This document shows, piece after piece, positions 26,794 to 34,417 of a stretch of DNA of 64,000 nt. Source of the stretch: Flavobacteriales bacterium UBA2669. GTDB lineage: Bacteria > Bacteroidota > Bacteroidia > Flavobacteriales_E > Vicingaceae. A program made the translations under genes and the position numbers. Under the pieces are notes generated by a model, which was given only the letters and a program-made list of their open reading frames with translations, was not told the origin of the DNA and made no database searches. Each line of letters opens with the position of its first letter. The first letter of the stretch is position 1. Location: contig DEMN01000008.1 in NCBI GenBank assembly GCA_002359215.1, forward strand, positions 62,001 through 126,000. Direction: 5' to 3'.

Positions 26794-28449
26794 TTATTGT
26801 TTCAAAATTTTAACTACTTCAGTTAAATATTCAGTATTAATTTTTACAAAATAGGTTCCTTTATTTTCTGTACTTAAATCTAATGAAATATTGCTTAATG
26901 AAGTTTTTCCAGATTCAATAATTTTACCTTCTGTTGAAGTTATGCTGTAAATTACTACGGAATTATTATTTCCGATATTAATATTTACCAATTCACTTGT
27001 TGGGTTTGGATAAACAACAATATTTTCTTTTTTGCTTACGGTAATAGCTTCAATGCCTAAATAAGAGCTTGTGCCATTAAAGTCGTACTGATAGAGTTCA
27101 AAATAATTTACTTCATTGTCTAATTTATAAAAAGATTGTGAGTAATTATTTATATCATTACTATTACCATTCCCACTTTTTATAACACTTGTAATTTCTT
27201 GAAATTGATTATTGAGATGAACTACTTTAAAGTAGTCGCAATTAATTTCGGTAGCTGTTGACCAAAATACTTCTGCACTTCCATTTATTTTATTGTAATA
27301 AACATCCATAGATATTAATTTAACAGGAAGTGGATTTCCAGTAGAAACTGGTGCAACAAAAATAGAATATAATCTTAAAGAGCTAGCAATACTTATTGTT
27401 GGAGCAAAACGAACTTCAACTTCTTTAATCGACTTAGCATCATTTAAATCTATTTGAAGATAAAACCTACCACTCCCTAACGATAACACATTAACCGATA
27501 CTAAGCTACTTGAATTATCAATTATATCGGTACTTAAATCGGAGTAAGTTATTTTAACTCTTATATTACCATCACTAAACAATAATTTCAAATCACTTAA
27601 ACTAATCAATGTGTTATCTTCCATAAAAATATACAAGTCATTTGTTGCCCCATCAAATGAAGATCCATTCCAATCGTAAGAAGAAAATAAATACCGATTA
27701 CCTAAATCGATATCTGATAAATAGCTGAACAAAGTATACTTGTTATTGACGTCATAATTTTCAATTCCAGTATCAAAAATTGCGTAATCTTTATTGGTTA
27801 TGTTATTATTAGCCGAAACGGTTAATAAATTTGCTCCTAAATAATAACCAAAGTCAATATTTCTGTTAACGAAATTAAAAGATTCTACCTCGTATTTCAC
27901 TTCATATATTCTTGCTTCAGATATTAACGAAACAAGCCCCGATAAACCGCCAACTGTTACTCTTATTTTTCTTACATTACTGTACATATTAATAAGCTGA
28001 ATTTTAAATCTATTTGATACACTATCTAACAATTCTACAGTTGGTTGATTACTAACGTTATAGGTGGCTAAAGTTAAGTTTGACGCATCTAAAAGCTCAA
28101 CAGTGGTGCTATTAAATACTGCAACTCCAATTAGGTTACCTAATCCACTTGCTAAAGAAGGATAAGACATTTCTACACTTAAAACGCTAGATGTTGGGAT
28201 ATTTGAACCAAAATCATAAGTAACTTCATGATATGCTAAAGCTCCTACAACTTGATTATAATTAGCAAAAGTTAATATATCATTATCAATTGCGTCAAGC
28301 TCGTTTATTTTACTGCAAATACCACATAAAGAAACTGCATCGTTGTCTATAAAAACTGAAGAAACAGAACTTGGGCTAACACCATAAATTTTAAAGCTTG
28401 TTAAGTAAATGAACAAGAGAATCCATATTGCTTTTGTTTTTATACTCAT
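26794..28449 (-). CDS. Secreted protein with T9SS type A sorting domain, function unknown
   Basis: 551 residues. A signal peptide is at the N-terminus (AIWILLFIYLTSFKIYG). The body is beta-rich with no catalytic motif that I recognise; two stretches around residues 50-190 and 200-370 repeat the theme of LYSIFVAP / ARIYEVKYE and may be carbohydrate-binding-like sandwiches (inference). Residues 375-460 resemble the spacer often found before sorting domains (VKLISMDVYYNKING). The last 75 residues are a T9SS type A domain (IVVYPNPTSELVNINI ... GTYFVKI). Expected at the cell surface or outside. A promoter immediately precedes the ATG. Confidence 0.82.
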   Translation of the reverse strand: MSIKTKAIWILLFIYLTSFKIYGVSPSSVSSVFIDNDAVSLCGICSKINELDAIDNDILTFANYNQVVGALAYHEVTYDFGSNIPTSSVLSVEMSYPSLASGLGNLIGVAVFNSTTVELLDASNLTLATYNVSNQPTVELLDSVSNRFKIQLINMYSNVRKIRVTVGGLSGLVSLISEARIYEVKYEVESFNFVNRNIDFGYYLGANLLTVSANNNITNKDYAIFDTGIENYDVNNKYTLFSYLSDIDLGNRYLFSSYDWNGSSFDGATNDLYIFMEDNTLISLSDLKLLFSDGNIRVKITYSDLSTDIIDNSSSLVSVNVLSLGSGRFYLQIDLNDAKSIKEVEVRFAPTISIASSLRLYSIFVAPVSTGNPLPVKLISMDVYYNKINGSAEVFWSTATEINCDYFKVVHLNNQFQEITSVIKSGNGNSNDINNYSQSFYKLDNEVNYFELYQYDFNGTSSYLGIEAITVSKKENIVVYPNPTSELVNINIGNNNSVVIYSITSTEGKIIESGKTSLSNISLDLSTENKGTYFVKINTEYLTEVVKILKQ

Positions 28450-28455
28450 GATTTA

Positions 28456-28483
28456 CAAATATAAACATTAAACTTACTTACAA
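28456..28483 (-). promoter_or_regulatory. Promoter of the T9SS protein gene
   Basis: On the minus strand TTG (28483-28481), 17 nt, then TATATTTG (28463-28456). The box ends 6 bp before the ATG at 28449, which suggests a leaderless or nearly leaderless mRNA. Confidence 0.5.
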
Positions 28484-28686
28484 ATTTAATAGAGATATAT
28501 TGCAAATAATCAGTACTATTTCGTACTTTGTACTAAGTATTTATAGTTTTTTATACTAAGTATTTTTAATTTATGAGTTTCATTATTGGTTTATATTTTT
28601 GAAGGTTATTAAAACGTAAAGATAACATTCAAATTAACTATAAATAACTTTAAAAGAAATAAATATGATTCTGTCATTTATATTTT

Positions 28687-28736
28687 AAAAGTGTTTGTGA
28701 ATTCACTTTGTTCATTTCATGAAATTATACACTTTT
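28687..28736. repeat. Nested inverted repeats
   Basis: Outer arms AAAAGTGT (28687-28694) and ACACTTTT (28729-28736) enclose two perfect palindromes, GTGAATTCAC (28697-28706) and ATTTCATGAAAT (28714-28725). It may be an operator or an RNA element. Confidence 0.5.
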
Positions 28737-28866
28737 CTATGTTGTTTAGATTTCTTTTTATTTGCGTTGGTAAATCATAACTACTTTATATAGATAGTTT
28801 CAGAATAAGTTTTTTTACCTCTCGATAATTCCTAATTTCGCTTTTCAAAATTACGATAAAAATACG

Positions 28867-30273
28867 ATGGAAATTAAAAAAGCGAGCAAATTAGACCCTA
28901 AAGAAAACTTGATTTTTCTTATCACGAATGAAAAAGAATTACCAATAACATCTTTTACAAAAGAAGAGCTTTCTTTTATCAAAAAAGAATTAAAAAACGA
29001 ACAAAAGCAAGTTGAAATCAACAGACTAAATACCTATGTTTTTGTTGTTTTATGTGATAAAGAGAATGATTATAAGGCTGCTGAGAAAACTAGAATTGCA
29101 GCAAGTAACTTGTTGACTACGCTTAATAGTAAAAAAATTGTCTCTGCTACAGTAGTTGGAGAAACTCATAAAATAACCCCATTTGTTGAAGGTATTGGCT
29201 TAGCTAACTATCAGTTTTTAAAGTATTTTTCCGACAAGAAAATAAATACTTTTAATAAGTTAAACTATTACACAGAAAATAAATCAGACAATATAAAAGA
29301 AATGGAAGCTCTAGTCGAAGCTGCTAATTTTGCTAAAGACCTAGTGAATGAACCGTTGTCTTTTTTAACAGCCACTCAACTTTCAAAAGAGATAAAGAAC
29401 TTGGGTAAAAATTATGGTTTTAAAGTAGAAGTTTTAACAAAAGCTAAGATAGAAGCTTTAAAAATGGGTGGCTTATTAGCTGTTAATAAAGGAAGTATAG
29501 ACCCACCAACATTTTCTATTTTAGAATGGAAACCTGCTAAAGTAAAAAATAAGAAACCTATAGTTTTAGTAGGTAAAGGAGTAGTTTATGATACTGGTGG
29601 ATTAAGTTTAAAACCTACACCTAACTCTATGGATATGATGAAGTGTGATATGGGTGGAGCTGCTGCTGTTATTGGTGCTATGGTTGCTATTGCCAAAAAT
29701 AAATTGCCATATCATGTAATTGTTTTGGTTCCAGCTACAGATAATAGACCAGGTGGAAATGCTTATGTTCCTGGTGATGTTATTAAAATGTATAACGGAA
29801 AAACGGTAGAAGTACTAAATACGGATGCTGAAGGAAGAATGATATTAGCAGATGCATTGAGTTATGCTGATAAATATCAACCAGAATTGGTGATTGATGT
29901 TGCTACACTTACGGGTGCTGCTGCAAATGCAATTGGGCATTATGGTGTGGTGGCTATGGGAAACACTCCTGAAAAAACGATGAACAAACTAAAAGAAAGT
30001 GGTAATAATACGTTTGAACGTATAGTGGAATTTCCGTTTTGGGATGAATATAATGAGCAATTAAAATCTTCTATAGCTGATCTTACAAATTTAGGAAATG
30101 GAGCAGGAGGTGCAATTACAGCAGGTAAATTTTTAGAGAATTTTACTAACGCTCCTTATATCCATTTAGATATTGCCGGACCAGCATTTATTAAGAAACA
30201 AATTAATTATTTATCTCAAGGTGGTACTGGTGTTGGTGTAAGATTGTTATATGATTTTATTAAAAATTATTAA
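28867..30273 (+). CDS. pepA: Leucyl aminopeptidase (M17 family)
   Basis: 468 residues. Cytosolic zinc/manganese aminopeptidase that removes N-terminal residues from peptides. The M17 signature NTDAEGRMILADAL is complete; metal ligands appear in VGKGVVYDTGGLSLKP and DMGGAAAVIGA, with the bicarbonate-site arginine in the signature. The first 160 residues are the poorly conserved N-terminal domain. It is followed by pdxA after 13 bp, so the two are probably co-transcribed. The symbol is a family assignment. Confidence 0.93.
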   Translation: MEIKKASKLDPKENLIFLITNEKELPITSFTKEELSFIKKELKNEQKQVEINRLNTYVFVVLCDKENDYKAAEKTRIAASNLLTTLNSKKIVSATVVGETHKITPFVEGIGLANYQFLKYFSDKKINTFNKLNYYTENKSDNIKEMEALVEAANFAKDLVNEPLSFLTATQLSKEIKNLGKNYGFKVEVLTKAKIEALKMGGLLAVNKGSIDPPTFSILEWKPAKVKNKKPIVLVGKGVVYDTGGLSLKPTPNSMDMMKCDMGGAAAVIGAMVAIAKNKLPYHVIVLVPATDNRPGGNAYVPGDVIKMYNGKTVEVLNTDAEGRMILADALSYADKYQPELVIDVATLTGAAANAIGHYGVVAMGNTPEKTMNKLKESGNNTFERIVEFPFWDEYNEQLKSSIADLTNLGNGAGGAITAGKFLENFTNAPYIHLDIAGPAFIKKQINYLSQGGTGVGVRLLYDFIKNY

Positions 30274-30286
30274 AAATTTATAGACT

Positions 30287-31333
30287 ATGTCACAAAAAAC
30301 AAACGAAAAAGTAAGAATCGGTATAAGCATTGGCGATATTAATGGTATAGGTATTGAGATTATCATTAAAACATTTACGGATAACAGAATGCTTGATTTT
30401 TGCACGCCTATCGTTTATGGTTCTTCAAAAATAACTTCTATTCATAGAAAGACATTAGAAGCAACAGAGTTTAATTTTAATAAAATTAATAAGATAGAAG
30501 AAGCGTCTCCTAAAAAAGTAAACTTGTTAGAATGTTGGAAAGATGATGTAGAAATTGAATTTGGTAAACCAACATCGCTTGCCGGAAAATATGCCTTTTT
30601 ATCGCTTGAAGCTGCTACAAATGATTTGCTTGAAGGTAAAATTGACGCCTTAGTAACTGCCCCTATCAATAAAGATACTATTCAGTCTGATGATTTTAAT
30701 TTTAAAGGACATACAGAGTACTTGGAGGCAAAAGCGAATGGAGAGTCTATTATGTTGCTTACAAGTGAAAATTTGAAGGTAGGAATTGCTACGAATCATA
30801 TTCCGGTTTCAAGTATTGCTTCATCATTAAGTGCAGATGCTATTTTTTCTAAGCTTAAAACGCTTAATAAGACATTGGTGCAAGATTTTCTACTAACCTC
30901 TCCGAAAATTGCTGTATTAGGCTTAAATCCGCATGCAGGAGATAATGGTTTAATAGGAAGTGAAGAAAAACAAATTATAATCCCTGCTATTAATAATGCA
31001 AAAAGTATTGGAATTAATGCTTTTGGACCTTATCCTGCTGATGGGTTTTTTGGTTCAGGAAGTTATAAAAAGTTTGATGCTATCTTAGCAATGTATCACG
31101 ATCAAGGGTTAATTCCATTTAAAACCTTGTCTTTTGGTGAAGGAGTTAATTTTACTGCGGGATTAACTATTATTAGAACTTCTCCGGATCATGGAGTGGC
31201 TTATGAAATAGCCGGAAAGAATTTAGCTTCTGAAAGTTCATTTAGAACGGCTGTTTATTTAGCATGTGATATTGCTAAAAATCGTCAATTGTCTGAAGAA
31301 ATTAATAGTGATAAGCTAAAAATCAAAAAATAA
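30287..31333 (+). CDS. pdxA: 4-hydroxythreonine-4-phosphate dehydrogenase
   Basis: 348 residues. NAD-dependent step of the DXP-dependent pyridoxal phosphate route. Family landmarks are RIGISIGDINGIG, ALVTAPINKDTIQ, FKGHTEYLEAKA (metal-binding histidine), LGLNPHAGDNGLIG, AMYHDQGLIPFK (metal-binding histidine) and TSPDHGVAYEIAG. It shares DXP as precursor with ThiG of the thi operon in this window. A hairpin terminator follows the stop by 16 bp. Confidence 0.95.
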   Translation: MSQKTNEKVRIGISIGDINGIGIEIIIKTFTDNRMLDFCTPIVYGSSKITSIHRKTLEATEFNFNKINKIEEASPKKVNLLECWKDDVEIEFGKPTSLAGKYAFLSLEAATNDLLEGKIDALVTAPINKDTIQSDDFNFKGHTEYLEAKANGESIMLLTSENLKVGIATNHIPVSSIASSLSADAIFSKLKTLNKTLVQDFLLTSPKIAVLGLNPHAGDNGLIGSEEKQIIIPAINNAKSIGINAFGPYPADGFFGSGSYKKFDAILAMYHDQGLIPFKTLSFGEGVNFTAGLTIIRTSPDHGVAYEIAGKNLASESSFRTAVYLACDIAKNRQLSEEINSDKLKIKK

Positions 31334-31349
31334 ACACCAAACACTTGAT

Positions 31350-31376
31350 AATCAACTAATTTCAAAATAGTTGATT
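31350..31376 (+). terminator. Hairpin terminator after pdxA
   Basis: A 9-bp stem, AATCAACTA (31350-31358) and TAGTTGATT (31368-31376), with a 9-nt loop; a T-run (GAGTTTTTTC) follows after 6 nt. Confidence 0.6.
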
Positions 31377-31460
31377 TCCTGAGTTTTTTCTAAAAATTAA
31401 TGATAGTACTCTACAAAAGGGTTTGCTTGTTTTAAATCGCTTAATTTTAGCTTATTTTAA

Positions 31461-31483
31461 AAACAGACGCTGATTTTCTGTTT
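31461..31483 (-). terminator. Weak hairpin after mnmG
   Basis: A 7-bp stem, AAACAGA and TCTGTTT, with a 9-nt loop, downstream of mnmG on the minus strand and followed by TTAAAA. It may be the mnmG terminator. Confidence 0.35.
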
Positions 31484-31497
31484 GAATGTTATCTTTT

Positions 31498-31513
31498 TGT
31501 TTCACGTGAAACA
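31498..31513. promoter_or_regulatory. parS: parS site (ParB-binding centromere), copy 1
   Basis: The perfect 16-bp palindrome TGTTTCACGTGAAACA is identical to the widespread chromosomal parS consensus first defined in Bacillus. It lies 22 bp after the mnmG stop. ParB would nucleate here for origin segregation. Confidence 0.85.
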
Positions 31514-31535
31514 ATTTATGATTTTGTTTTAAATT

Positions 31536-33401
31536 TTACCTTCCCATGTAAACCATCAAAACAGAAACATCTGATGGAGAAACACCACTAATTCTTGATG
31601 CTTGTCCGATAGTTGAAGGTTTTATTTTGGTAAGTTTATCTACTGCTTCAGCAGATAAAGATCCAAGTTTAGTATAGTCAATGGTATCATGAATTTTAAT
31701 ATCATCCAATCTGGATATTTTATCTGCTACTTCTTTTTCTCTTTTTATATAACCTTCGTACTTCATTAAAATTTCAGCACTTTCTAATACATCTTCTGTA
31801 TATAAATTGGTTTCATCTGACAATTTGGTGTTGCATAAACTCAATTCTTTTATAGCAATATTTGGTCTTGTTATAACAGAAATGGCTTTTACTTTTTGTT
31901 TTAAAGGTGAAGAATTTTGTTGTTCTAAATACGAATTTACTTCTTTAGGTAGGATAGAAACTTCTTCAAATCGTTTGATGATTTTTTCAATATGTTGTTT
32001 CTTCTCGGCTACTTTTTTCATTCTTAATTCAGAAGCTAATCCTAATTTATATCCTTTTTCGGTCAGACGCACATCTGCATTATCTTGTCTTAAAAGTATT
32101 CTATATTCTGCTCTTGACGTAAACATTCTATAAGGTTCGTTTGTGCCTTTGTTGATTAAATCATCTATTAAAACACCTATATAAGCTTCGTCTCTATTTA
32201 AAATAAAAGCTTCTTTTTCGTTTGTTTTTAAATGAGCGTTTATTCCAGCCATTAAACCTTGTCCTGCAGCTTCTTCGTAACCGGTAGTTCCGTTTATTTG
32301 TCCAGCAAAATATAAGTTCTCAACTAATTTAGTTTCTAATGTGTTTTTAAGTTGTGTAGGTTGAAAAAAGTCATATTCTATGGCGTAGCCCGGTCTAAAC
32401 ATTAACGCTTTTTCAAAACCCGGAATTAGTTGCATGGCTTTGTATTGAACATCTTCTGGAAGTGAAGTGGAGAATCCATTTAAATAAATTTCTACTGTAT
32501 TCCAACCTTCCGGTTCAACAAATAATTGATGTCTTTCTCTTTCAGAAAAGCGTACAATTTTGTCTTCAATAGAAGGACAATATCTTGGTCCTAAGCCTTG
32601 AATTCTTCCTGAAAACATAGGTGATTTTTCAAAGCCTGTTTGTAAGACATCGTGTACATTTTGGTTGGTATAGGCAATGTGACAACTTCTTTGTTTGGTA
32701 AGTTTTGTGGTAGTGTCTAAATAAGAAAAAGTACCAGGGTTTTTATCACCTGGTTGTTCCTCCATTTTAGTATAGTCTATACTTCTTCCATCAACTCTTG
32801 GCGGTGTTCCTGTTTTCATTCTTCCCGATTCGAAACCATAACTTACCAATTGTTCTGTTAATCCTTTTGATGGCCTTGCTCCTGCTCTACCTCCTCCAAA
32901 TTGTTTTTCTCCGATATGAATTAAGCCATTTAAGAAAGTTCCATTGGTTAGAATTACGGCCTTAGATTTAAACTCAATTCCAATTTGAGTTTTAACACCA
33001 ACACATTTTCCATCTTCAAAAATTAATTCATTTACCATGTCTTGCCAAAAGAAAACATTAGGAGTATTTTCTAACATTAATCTCCATTCTTTTGAAAAGA
33101 GCATACGGTCGTTTTGTGTTCTTGGGCTCCAAACGGCTGGTCCTTTTGAACGATTAAGCATTTTAAATTGGATAGCACTTTTATCACTCACTAGACCGGA
33201 ATAACCTCCTAAAGCATCAATCTCTCGAACTATTTGTCCTTTGGCTATTCCTCCCATTGCCGGATTACAAGACATTTGAGCAATAGCATCCATGTTCATG
33301 GTGATTAAGAGGGTTTTTGAGCCAAGATTTGCCGCAGCCGCAGCTGCTTCACAACCTGCATGACCGCCTCCAACTACTATTATATCGTATTGATTGTTCA
33401 T
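31536..33401 (-). CDS. mnmG: tRNA uridine-5-carboxymethylaminomethyl synthesis enzyme MnmG
   Basis: 621 residues. FAD protein that, with MnmE, modifies the wobble uridine of several tRNAs. N-terminal dinucleotide loop VVGGGHAGCEAA, then CNPAMGGIAKGQIVREIDALGG, GTFLNGLIHIG, GGRAGARPS and RMKTGTPPRVD, all standard. The C-terminal helical domain (YTKLGSLSAEAVDKL, IGQASRISGVSPSDVSVLMVYM) is complete. The gene is bracketed by two parS sites. By long-known synteny gidA/mnmG often sits near the chromosome origin, which fits those sites. Confidence 0.97.
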   Translation of the reverse strand: MNNQYDIIVVGGGHAGCEAAAAAANLGSKTLLITMNMDAIAQMSCNPAMGGIAKGQIVREIDALGGYSGLVSDKSAIQFKMLNRSKGPAVWSPRTQNDRMLFSKEWRLMLENTPNVFFWQDMVNELIFEDGKCVGVKTQIGIEFKSKAVILTNGTFLNGLIHIGEKQFGGGRAGARPSKGLTEQLVSYGFESGRMKTGTPPRVDGRSIDYTKMEEQPGDKNPGTFSYLDTTTKLTKQRSCHIAYTNQNVHDVLQTGFEKSPMFSGRIQGLGPRYCPSIEDKIVRFSERERHQLFVEPEGWNTVEIYLNGFSTSLPEDVQYKAMQLIPGFEKALMFRPGYAIEYDFFQPTQLKNTLETKLVENLYFAGQINGTTGYEEAAGQGLMAGINAHLKTNEKEAFILNRDEAYIGVLIDDLINKGTNEPYRMFTSRAEYRILLRQDNADVRLTEKGYKLGLASELRMKKVAEKKQHIEKIIKRFEEVSILPKEVNSYLEQQNSSPLKQKVKAISVITRPNIAIKELSLCNTKLSDETNLYTEDVLESAEILMKYEGYIKREKEVADKISRLDDIKIHDTIDYTKLGSLSAEAVDKLTKIKPSTIGQASRISGVSPSDVSVLMVYMGR

Positions 33402-33455
33402 ATATATAAATTATGTTTCATCTGTTAATTTTAATATTTTTTATTAGTCAGATGT

Positions 33456-33508
33456 AACAACCACTATAGATTTTCTCTTGAAAGATATCATTTTTTCTCG
33501 TGGTTGTT
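33456..33508. repeat. 9-bp inverted repeat running into the second parS site
   Basis: AACAACCAC (33456-33464) and GTGGTTGTT (33500-33508), loop 35 nt. The right arm overlaps the first four bases of parS copy 2. Confidence 0.5.
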
Positions 33509-33520
33509 TCACGTGAAACA
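33505..33520. promoter_or_regulatory. parS: parS site (ParB-binding centromere), copy 2
   Basis: A second perfect copy of TGTTTCACGTGAAACA, 104 bp upstream of the mnmG ATG, about 2.0 kb from copy 1. I found no third CACGTG-centred copy in the window. Confidence 0.85.
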
Positions 33521-33565
33521 TTATAGGGTTTAAAATATCTTTTATGGGATTTATAAAGTTAATTG

Positions 33566-33991
33566 TCACTTATTTGAGTACAAAGTTAAGTAAAAATCTT
33601 CCTTCTCTGTCATTATTTTTTTATCCTTGGGAGTTTTGTCTTTATAGCCTAATAAATGTAATACGCCATGAATTATTATTCTAAATAATTCATATTCAGT
33701 ATTTTGATTGAATTTTATAGCATTTTCTTTAACCCTTTCTATACTTAGAAAAATATCTCCGGTAATTGTATCATTTTCACAGTAGTCAAATGTGATGATA
33801 TCCGTGAATGTATCGTGCTTAAGGTATTCTTGGTTGATTTTATGGAGATAGTCGTCAGAACAGCAAATAAAAGCTATTTCTCCGAGTTTTTTAGTTTCAT
33901 CGGCAATAGCAGTTTTAATTACAGATTTGATGTGATTTTTATTCTTAATCGTATAAGAAATATCTTCTGTGTGGAAAGTTATAGCACTCAA
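33566..33991 (-). CDS. ybeY: Endoribonuclease / rRNA maturation factor YbeY
   Basis: 141 residues. Acts in 16S rRNA 3'-end maturation and ribosome quality control. The motif HGVLHLLGYKD gives His108 and His112 as metal ligands; the position of the third histidine of the usual HGxLHLxGYDH is Asp118 here. I recall the same GYKD spelling in other Bacteroidota, so this is probably a lineage form rather than a dead enzyme. FTDIITFDY is the conserved strand before it. It is 6 bp from the ATPase gene upstream, which overlaps DUF4175, so the three form an operon. Confidence 0.9.
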   Translation of the reverse strand: MSAITFHTEDISYTIKNKNHIKSVIKTAIADETKKLGEIAFICCSDDYLHKINQEYLKHDTFTDIITFDYCENDTITGDIFLSIERVKENAIKFNQNTEYELFRIIIHGVLHLLGYKDKTPKDKKIMTEKEDFYLTLYSNK

Positions 33992-33997
33992 GGGATT

Positions 33998-34417
33998 TTA
34001 ATTTGAAGATAAACAGAATGTCAATTTTACAATACTACCATTATTTTCAAAAGCGAATTTATCGGCTAAATTTTGCATTAAAAAAACACCTCTACCGTTA
34101 GTATTTAAAATGTTTTCCGGTAAAGTTGGGTCTGGTATTTTTTCGTAATCAAATCCATTTCCTTCGTCTTTTACAATAAATAACACTTCATCATCAGACA
34201 CTTCGTATTCTATTACTACAAATGTATCCGGGTTGTACCCATTACCATGTTGAATAGCATTGTTTACTGCTTCTGTAAGAGCAATTAAAATGTTTCCGTA
34301 GCAATCTTGAGTGATTTCTCTTTTTTCACAAAAAGAATCAATAAACTGCTCTATTTGCAGTACACTTTCTTTGTTAGATGGTAATTGAATTCTTTTGAGT
34401 GTCATTGTTGTTGTCAT
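33998..34417 (-). CDS. Anti-sigma-factor-type ATP-binding protein (RsbW/SpoIIAB-like fold)
   Basis: 139 residues, a single GHKL ATPase domain of the HATPase_c_2 kind. N box ALTEAVNNAIQHGN, G1 box VKDEGNGFD, G2 box NTNGRGVFLMQNLAD; no dimerisation or sensor domain. In other bacteria such proteins phosphorylate anti-anti-sigma proteins or hold a sigma factor; no STAS-domain partner or sigma gene is near. The ATG overlaps the DUF4175 stop (ATGA-type, 4 bp) and ybeY follows after 6 bp, so it is translationally coupled to a membrane coiled-coil protein and an rRNA maturation enzyme. Partner unknown. Confidence 0.85.
   Translation of the reverse strand: MTTTMTLKRIQLPSNKESVLQIEQFIDSFCEKREITQDCYGNILIALTEAVNNAIQHGNGYNPDTFVVIEYEVSDDEVLFIVKDEGNGFDYEKIPDPTLPENILNTNGRGVFLMQNLADKFAFENNGSIVKLTFCLSSN

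Larger units (their letters stand above)
28450..28866. other. 417-bp intergenic region with nested palindromes
   Basis: Divergent spacer between the T9SS protein and the aminopeptidase. No supportable gene. It holds the promoter above, a tandem motif TACTAAGTATTT (two copies near 28531 and 28555), a cluster of palindromes at 28687-28736 and a plus-strand box TAATTTCG at 28833-28840 that may be the -7 element of the aminopeptidase gene. Confidence 0.6.
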
